DNA of 64,000 bases from Flaccisagitta enflata (Eukaryota > Chaetognatha > Sagittoidea > Aphragmophora): positions 33,852,001 through 33,916,000 of the forward strand of contig OZ231126.1 of the NCBI GenBank assembly GCA_965153355.1, in the 5' to 3' direction. Every line of letters starts with the position of its first letter. The first letter of the stretch is position 1. Under the pieces are notes generated by a model. The model searched no databases. It was not told the origin of the DNA and saw only the letters and a program-made list of their open reading frames with translations. The translations under genes were made by a program, and so were the position numbers. Positions 57,379-64,000 of the stretch are shown in pieces.

Positions 57379-57490
57379 TCAACAACAGCAACAACAACAA
57401 CAGCAGCAGCAACTTAAAACAGCAACAGCAGCAAAAACCAGCAACAGCAACCCAGCAACAACAACAGCAACAACAACAACAGCCGCCAAC
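57318..57490. repeat. (CAA)n/(CAG)n trinucleotide tract
   Basis: AAC run at 57318-57380 and mixed CAA/CAG to about 57490. Poly-Asn or poly-Gln frames are artefacts of the repeat. Confidence 0.95.
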
Positions 57491-57594
57491 AAAGGTACAA
57501 CCCTGGCAACGGCAGCAACAAGACGGACAGGAACAGGAGGAATGAAGTAGGCCAGCCAAGGGTGCGACATGCTGCTGATCGTCGAACGAATGCG

Positions 57595-59620
57595 TTACAG
57601 ACAGACAGCAGCCAGCGGACTGAGCCAGTTATGGGGTGCTGTCGCACCTATAAAAAGAAAAGGAAACACCAACATCAACACTGACAACAACCACAAAAAC
57701 ACCAACAAATGCAACACCAGCAACAATAACAACAACGAGAAAAAAAAATGATCAGAAACAAAAACAAAAGCAAAAACATCTTTTGACAAACCTCCATTGA
57801 TACTGAAGAGTACAACTGGATCTTCGTCGATATTTTTGCCAATTAATTGGTAGCTGGTTGGTCCATCTTGAGGCCGCCTTTTGTCAGTTTTGAACTCAAA
57901 ACCAAAAACAGTCTCGCCAGAGGGAAACGAGTACGACATTTCTTGTTCTGGTCAAAACAAAATGACACTTTTGTTTAATGATAGCTTACAAAAATAAAGA
58001 CAACCTTTTGAAGGATTGACAGTAAGAAAGTTGATTTTGCCTTAAATATGTACTTTTTTCAATCTATCCAACTCCTAACTACTGTTTACTAAAAACACAA
58101 AACACAAAACCGCAGCATATCACCAACATACATAGTAAACTGAAAATTTGAAGAGCTCCAAAGGTTTACAAAAAGTCAATTACTCATTCCGAATCAAAGA
58201 CCCTGTATAATAAATCTCAACCCCCTCTCCCCTCCCCTTGCTCCTCACCATTGTAGTCGTCGGAGTACATTTGCCAGGACACAAACTTCCTGTTTGGTCC
58301 CATGAAAGCTGCTTCTCCTTTGAAGCAGTTGCAGGGTTTGTCTTCGGCGTCACAAAGCGGAGGCTGAGGCTGCGCGTAGCTCATTTGTATATCGGAGACG
58401 ATAATGAAATGCCGACAATCATTGTCCATCGGCACCTCCGGGAAGTACAACCGAAAACAACTGTAGGCCGCTGTTTAAGTGGAGCGGGTTTAAAAAGGAG
58501 AGGTTTTTTAAAAGTTAGAATCTTTACATGTTCTATACAAGTGGGGATTACCACACGGATAAAAAAAAACCGCACTTTTGTATTGCTAATTTAATAAAAT
58601 TTAATAAAAGTCGTTGGTCGCGGATGAATGAAGGGACGTAATGACGGACAGACTCTGAGATGAGAAGTCGCTTCTTTGATAGGCTCCTTTCAAGTGATAC
58701 CCACAATCTACATTTAGTATAATTATTAATCATATTAGTTTAATAAGCGTGATTATCTACTTTGATCTTCTATGTCGAGAGTTCTGTCATCCCCAAGAAA
58801 TGTGAAATGGTCCGCGTCATCATCTTCTTTGAGAGTCTTCCATCCAATTGTACAAGTTGGTGGCATGCCAGGAAAAGCCACATTAGGGTTCACTGCTTCA
58901 AGCCTGGCGACAAAAGTGAATGGATGGTACAAATTGGAGGCTTGCCAGGAAAGGTTACATTAGGGTTCGCTGCTTCCAGCCTGGTCTCAAAAGTAAATGG
59001 ATTAGCATTGTAGTGAAAACATAATAAGACAGACCGACAGACATAGCAAGTTAAATGATCGCGTGCCCGCGAATGAAAAGATAGAAGAAAAAAAGACAAG
59101 GCCAACACCTTACAGTCGCGTGCGGTTGTTAAAAGACTGAAAGACCAAAGACTAAAAGACTAAAGACTAAGAAAGACCAAAAGACCCAAAGACCAAAAGA
59201 CCAAAACACTAAAAGACTAAATGTAATTTGTCTTGATATTACTTAAAATACCGTAAAACGACAAAAAAAACTAACGAAAGCAAAGTGTGACCGACCAACC
59301 GACCGACCGACTGACAGACAGACGGACAGAGCGGGTTGTAGAGTCGCGTGCACGCGACTAAAAACTTCTCGTCGTCTCTTATTGACCGACTGACCTGTAA
59401 TGGGTTTTGCCTCTCTTATCTCCTTTAATCTTATCCTCAAAGGAGAGTTTGCCGGTGAAATGAAATTGAGAAATTCTAATTGGTTTTTTGAACTGGATTT
59501 TGACCCATTGTGGAAGGCCGACTTCTGAGTGCCAAATGTCAAATCCTGGAGCGCCCTCGAAGGCACCGGAAGGCACCGGGAACCGCGCAAAGGCCACGCC
59601 AGGAACGCCCGCAACGGACA
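57595..59620 (-). CDS. 3' five exons of a discoidin-like (F5/8 type C-like) gene
   Basis: Exons 59620-59395, 58903-58761, 58470-58249, 57947-57792 and 57647-57595 join with matching phases (2, 1, 1, 1) to 265 residues ending in a normal stop; the start lies further upstream. The first exon has FDIWHSEVGLPQWVKIQFKK followed by ISQFHFTG, and the third and fourth have CFRLYFPEV and FKTDKRRPQDGPTSYQL. Such words, an exposed W, PQW-x-I-x-F and a DP/DGPTSW-type strand, recall discoidin domains, which bind sugars or lipids outside the cell. Cys pairs in exon 3 (LCDAEDKPCNC) suit an extracellular protein. The match is partial and the family is tentative. Possible upstream exons at 61114-61074 and near 60790-60750 have good donors but uncertain phase. 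Confidence 0.55.
58849..59005. repeat. 77-bp tandem duplication that includes a splice acceptor
   Basis: GTACAAGTTGGTGGCATGCC to AAAGTGAATGG is repeated with about 80 percent identity. On the minus strand each copy has a pyrimidine-rich stretch, CCAG acceptor and LEA(V/A)NPNV codons. The copy nearer the rest of the exon is the one that joins in frame. Confidence 0.8.
59094..59364 (-). mobile_element. palindrome/(GTCY)n element, minus orientation
   Basis: Starts ACAAGGCCAACACCTTACAG, has GACCAAAAGACTAAAAGACT repeats and a GACCGACC tract, ends GTCGCGTGCACGCGACTAAA. Complete copy within an intron of the discoidin-like gene. Confidence 0.8.
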
Positions 59621-59753
59621 CTGAGGGGCAAAAAGAGTTGAGGGTGGTGAGGAAGGACTGAGGATTCCTCAGTGAGGAAATGCTGATATGTAAATAGGTG
59701 GTTAGGCTGGGCTCATTTTAGACTTTGGAAAAAAAAATTTTCTGATTGCATAA

Positions 59754-59899
59754 TTGATTTGGACTTGTTCTTGTCAGAACGTCATCAATGCTGTAGTTCT
59801 ATGGAATTGATTGCTGTAGTTTTGAAAGAAATTTCTCCCATAGCAATTCTATACAACTACAGCATTGATGACGTTCTGACTAGATCAAGTCCAAATCGA
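59754..59899. mobile_element. 146-bp near-perfect palindrome
   Basis: AATTGATTTGGACTTG..GTCAGAACGTCATCAATGCT and its reverse from 59845 pair over about 55 bases with a loop near 59810-59840. A hairpin MITE or foldback remnant. No coding. Confidence 0.85.
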
Positions 59900-59962
59900 T
59901 TTTGCTTGTTGATAGGCCTCTAATTATACGTGTGGAACATAAAATTTGCTTGGAGATAATTC

Positions 59963-60115
59963 ATAGTTGCGGACACGCAACTCTATAAGAGACTTTGTCC
60001 GTCCGTCGGTCGGTCGGTTGGTCCGTAGAGGTGATCGAGTTGAAAAGTGGGAAAACGCGCATATCCGCTCCTGCCCACCCGTCCCCAAACGGGTGGCCGT
60101 GTATCCGGCCTTGTT
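59963..60115 (+). mobile_element. palindrome/(GTCY)n element, GTTGCG subfamily
   Basis: GTTGCGGACACGCAAC, TCTATAAGAGACTTTGTCCG, (GTCG)n, GATCGAGTTGAAAAGTGGGA, CCCACCCGTCCCCAAACGGG and GTGTATCCGGCCTTGTT. Complete and little diverged. Confidence 0.85.
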
Positions 60116-60259
60116 CTTTTGTATGCCCAGATTGAATCCAGCCAATCGGTGGTGGTGATGGAATGATTTGGGGTTGACAGCTATCTATTTTTTGTGGTGG
60201 TTGGATCTGGGGCAGCATGAGAAAGAGATAAAGATGGGACTCAAATATGATATTCAATT

Positions 60260-60960
60260 TTCCACTCTCAATTTCCCATTCAACAAAACCCTAGATTGAT
60301 CACCTGATTTGTTGACAGAGGAAAAAGTGATGGCTGTGTCAGCAAAAGGAACTCCCAAGGGTTTGTATGTTCCCGCCGCGGTACATACTCCCACCGCCAA
60401 CAATCTGTGTCATTTTGGATCAATCAAAATGACCAAACACTTTATATCACTTGTGTTCAGATTTATAGACCTATGTTTTTTTCTTTTGTTTTTGTTTTGT
60501 TCTTTTTTGAATTAGTGCTGCAGCAAAATCTTTTTGCAGTCTCTGCCAATTTTTCTGTTCTGAGACCTGAGTTTCCATAAATTATACTTTTTTTAAGATC
60601 AACTGATTTTAATTTTCACTCTTCAAATCATAGAATAAAACGAGCGGGAAATGTCCACTCAATCCACTGTGCAGGCAAAACTTTTTTATCATATGGTTTT
60701 TTATCATATGGTTGGATGAATTGAAAAAAAAGTTATATGCATACTTACGCCATGAGAATAGATGTCAACCTCATTTTTGACGGCGCCTTATAAACAATTA
60801 TTTTTTAATGTTGCAAATATCGTGAAAAATGGACTCTGTTGTCAAAAAGAAAACATGACTTATTCTTAAATCCACGATGCAGAGTTTGAATAACTACACG
60901 ATTATATCCAACTTGCGGTAAAAATTTCAAGACGGTGTCATGACCGCCACGGCCGTCACA
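60260..60960. other. no secure gene; two candidate exons
   Basis: A minus-strand GTAAGT donor near 60750 follows an open segment (about 60790-60751). It could be an upstream exon of the discoidin-like gene, but no frame links it firmly. The rest is AT-rich. Confidence 0.35.
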
Positions 60961-60972
60961 GACCAAGTCGAA

Positions 60973-60974
60973 AA

Positions 60975-61046
<72 letters not shown>

Positions 61047-61052
61047 AAAGAA
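60973..61052. repeat. (GAAA)n microsatellite
   Basis: Pure AAGA units over 75 bases. Confidence 0.98.
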
Positions 61053-61136
61053 AGCAGTCTCCAAAGATCACTTACATTGTCACCGGTGCCCGATGCCCTG
61101 CTTGGAGTGATCAGCTGAAGAAGTGGAGTGAGAGCA

Positions 61137-61702
61137 GGGCAGCGTCCCCAAAGGGCCGATGTCCTGTAGGACACGGGTGAATTTCCAGATATCCTGAGAA
61201 GGCACATTAAAGGGCTGATTTGATCAATTGAAGCACAGTAATGAGGCATGTAGGGGCTGATTTGGGGGGTCCAAGGGCTTAAACATGATCAGGGATGAGG
61301 GAAGATTAGAGACTTAAGAGGGTTATTTTGAGGGTTAAATTGAGAGATTAGATTTTAGGTGTGAGAGGGCTGATTTTAGGCCTGAAATGCTTGATTTTTA
61401 GCCTGACAAGGCTGATTTAGGGCCTCAGAGAGCTAATTTTGGGTCTGAGAGGGCTGATACTGGGTCTAAGAGGGCTGATTTTGGGTCTGAGAGGGCTGAG
61501 TTTTGGGCCTGAGTGTACTGATATAGGGCCTGAGAGGGCTGATTTGGGGCTTGAGAGGGCTGATTTGGGGCTTGAGAGGGCTGATTTGGGGCCTGAGAGA
61601 GGCCTCAGGGGGGGGGGGAATGAACGGATGTACAGACAGACGGACGTCTGAAAATTCACCCCTGTGTCCTACAAGACATCGTCCCTTTGGGGCCGCTGCC
61701 CA
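61137..61702. mobile_element. 566-bp element with 55-bp inverted ends around a GGGCTGATTT minisatellite
   Basis: GGGCAGCGTCCCCAAAGGGC and TCCTGTAGGACACGGGTGAA on the left are reversed at 61648-61702. The interior is AGAGGGCTGATTTTGGGTCTG repeats of about 21 bp. Flanked by GAAA or GAAAGA tracts on both sides. Confidence 0.75.
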
Positions 61703-61904
61703 AAAAGCAAGACGGAAAGAGAGAAAGAAAGAGAGAATGAAAGTGACAAAGAATCTGAAGTCCCGAACATTTTCATTCCCCACAGGAGGGTGCACTTTAA
61801 TTTCCCTCCGTGGGGAATCACAAAAGTGATATTAGCGAAAAATGTGACTTACAGAAACATCACTGAAATGAATTTAGGTAATTAAAAGGATGTGAAAAAA
61901 AAAG

Positions 61905-61910
<6 letters not shown>

Positions 61911-61960
<50 letters not shown>

Positions 61961-62092
61961 CAGGGCAAGGAGACAGGACAGACAGACAGACAGTGGAGCC
62001 CAAGTCAGACTTGGAAAAAGCTGAAAGGAAGAATGGAGGAAGGAAGGAAAGAAAGAAGGAAAGAAAGAAAGAAAGGAAGAAAGAAAGAAAAA

Positions 62093-62167
<75 letters not shown>

Positions 62168-62189
62168 GGAGAAAGAGAGAACAAGAAAG

Positions 62190-62262
<73 letters not shown>

Positions 62263-62268
62263 AAAAAG
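61911..62268. repeat. (GA)n and (GAAA)n microsatellites
   Basis: GA run at 61911-61958; GAAA from 62039 to 62268 with AAGGAAGG and GAATGG interruptions. Confidence 0.98.
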
Positions 62269-62569
62269 AAAACATTAGCGAGACCGACCAACCAACAAAT
62301 AGGCACGACGCAATATAAAGGTGCTTTGGCGCACCTTACAAAGAAGTACGTAGTAATTAAAGTGCGAGAGAAACAAGGCCAGGTAGGCCAATGATGCGTC
62401 CTCTTTAAATGAATGAAAGTTTCTATTGAATGAATGTTTTTTTCATGAATGAATGTCATTTATGAATGAATAAATGATTTATTCAATTAATTAGTAGATT
62501 TATGCTTCTTCTACTGGGTCAGGACCACTTTTCTGTTGAAAAAATGCATAAATTCGATGTTCCTAATGA

Positions 62570-62632
62570 ATGCGTTACCCGACCGACCGACGGACAGAGC
62601 CTATTATAGAGATGCGAGGACGCATCTAAAAA
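62570..62632 (-). mobile_element. head fragment of a palindrome/(GTCY)n element
   Basis: GACCGACCGACGGACAGAGC, CTATTATAGAGATGCGAGGA and CGCATCTAAAAA; GATGCG subfamily, minus orientation, tail missing. Confidence 0.65.
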
Positions 62633-63530
62633 CTAACGTGACACAAGAACAGACGAAGAGACAGAGACAGAGACAGAGACAGCGACGCATACAGAATTAG
62701 AAAGGGGAAAAGTAGAAAAGGAGAGAATTACTGACAAGACACACCAAATGCTTTTTTTTGCAATCTTGATGTTTTTTTTCCTCTCAAGAGCCGGTAAATA
62801 TTCATAACGATAAATTGAATAATTACTCGTAATTGATGTATGTATTGTAATATGAAAACCCATTACTATCTAGGAAATATGTTTGGAAACACCTTTAAAG
62901 AGAGATATCTTGACTTCCCGTTCAGATAAGTAAACAAAATTTATAAGCACATTAATCTGCATAAAAAAATCTACAATCTGAGCGCAATCTCATCTCTGTG
63001 CATCAAACCGTTCAGAAATGCCATGAGTTTGAAGTTGATCAAGTGCTTTCAAAAATGTTAAAAAAAACAAGAATTTCTTTTTCCTCCTACCCTTCCATCT
63101 TTGAAACGCTCTCAAATTTTACCAGAAAATGATTGAAACATGCGGATTTTACCACTGGTTAGCTCTTGAGCTCTATTTTTATAATCTCATGAATTTTTAG
63201 TTCAATTTTAAAAGGGAAGTACCCCAATTTTGCAGCTAAAATGACCAAAATCTACTATTTATACCACAACCATCTCTTAGTTGTGATAAACAAACCAAGC
63301 TCGTGGTCCCTAAGTTGGATTGAAGATTGTTATTTGCTTTTGTTTTAGTTAGTAAAAATATAAAAATAACCAAAAACAATCAGATACATGAGTTTTAAGC
63401 ATATGAGGGGGCAAACATACCATCAACCCTAAGTGTTTCCAAACTTTTTTCCTAGATAGTAAATGGTAGTAATTCTTGAGAAAGAGCGACCACCATGAAT
63501 CAGGTCTTTAACGTGAACTGCAAATTTGAA
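62633..63530. other. no gene seen
   Basis: A short (GACA)n run at 62655-62690, then AT-rich single-copy-looking DNA without open frames of interest. Confidence 0.5.
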
Positions 63531-63784
63531 GGCATGTCTCTAGTGACGGCAAAAACGCGATCATTCCCGCAAAACGCGTTTTCAGTGTGAACACATATTC
63601 ATGAATTTCTATTGTCCTACGAGGGAGTGAGCAAAGTGACTGAGCCCATGAAAGAAGCGAGCGAGCAAAATTAGGGTAGCGAAATAGAGTGTAGTAGAAC
63701 AAGTGGAAAGTGCAAGGGAACGAACGTTGCGAGCGACCGAGTGAAGCATTCAAAACGCGATTGTCGCGAGTAGAAACAAACCCT
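63531..63784 (-). mobile_element. GCTC-rich MITE, minus orientation
   Basis: GGCATGTCTCTAGTGACGGC start, CCTACGAGGGAGTGAGCAAA, end TTGTCGCGAGTAGAAACAAA. 254 bp. Confidence 0.8.
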
Positions 63785-63954
63785 GAAGCAGAGGACACTA
63801 AAATCTTCGTAACTCAAGGAATTCATACTTGTTTTGGTAGGTCACATAGAATTCAAAAGTGACAACATTTAGCGGAAAACACAAAGAGTTTAAATGTGAC
63901 ATTCAGGTGACCTTTTCTCTATACTCACTATTTTGTCATATCAACTTTATTTTT

Positions 63955-63956
63955 AG

Positions 63957-64000
<44 letters not shown>
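63955..64000. repeat. (GT)n microsatellite at window edge
   Basis: TTTTTAGTCGTGTGTG then pure GT to the end of the window. The start TTTTTAGTCG is like the head of the palindrome family, so an element may begin here. Confidence 0.9.

Noticed and set aside
57255-57545. Poly-Asn/Gln protein on the plus strand
   Set aside because: CAA/CAG tract; no splice partners, and it is an intergenic stretch behind the discoidin-like gene.
61860-62459. 199-codon frame rich in Phe-Leu-Ser
   Set aside because: GAAA and GA microsatellites read on the minus strand.

Overview
The window looks like a nuclear chromosome of an animal or close animal relative. The evidence is spliceosomal GT-AG introns of about 90-220 bases that keep frame over many exons, RING/B-box and CD225-like protein modules, a very high load of microsatellites (CT, CTTT, AC, TTTTG, TATATCA), and several families of short non-autonomous mobile elements. 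No rRNA, CRISPR, operon or bacterial gene structure is visible. The species cannot be named from sequence alone.

Layout. From 1 to about 17 kb there are almost only repeats: satellite-like tandem repeats, microsatellites, an interstitial TTAGGG-like tract, a foldback element with a tRNA-like centre, a 516-bp tandem repeat and a GCCGCT/GCCGAT minisatellite. From about 17.9 to 38.4 kb lies a compact gene island, entirely on the minus strand: three paralogous miniature RING + B-box genes, an intronless dUTPase, a two-exon acidic-tailed gene, an intact 16-exon gene for about 1,396 residues that I do not recognise, a decayed zinc-finger/transposase-like gene with an inverted relic beside it, and two or three poorly resolved genes. 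A palindromic TATAAT-containing repeat with a period near 67 bp recurs in the introns and gaps of this island and forms a tandem array at its right edge (39.1-39.4 kb). A 3.1-kb part of the island (20678-23754) has inverted ends that start in a G14/C13 tract and is flanked by a 24-bp direct repeat, so it looks like a mobile unit that carries one RING/B-box gene and the two-exon gene.

From 41.4 to 61 kb two ordinary-looking spliced genes can be assembled on the minus strand. One is a proline-rich, two-membrane-segment protein with a CD225/dispanin-like end (41411-52129, five phase-0 exons). The other has discoidin-like exons (57595-59620, 5' end not found). Both are spread over introns full of mobile elements. 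The commonest element has a GTCGCGTGCACGCGAC-type palindrome followed by a (GTCY)n tract and ends in CTTGTT, recalling Helentron-derived (HINE/pearl-like) repeats. The second commonest is a 200-280 bp MITE rich in GCTC. Exon coordinates below come from manual splice and phase matching, not from transcripts.
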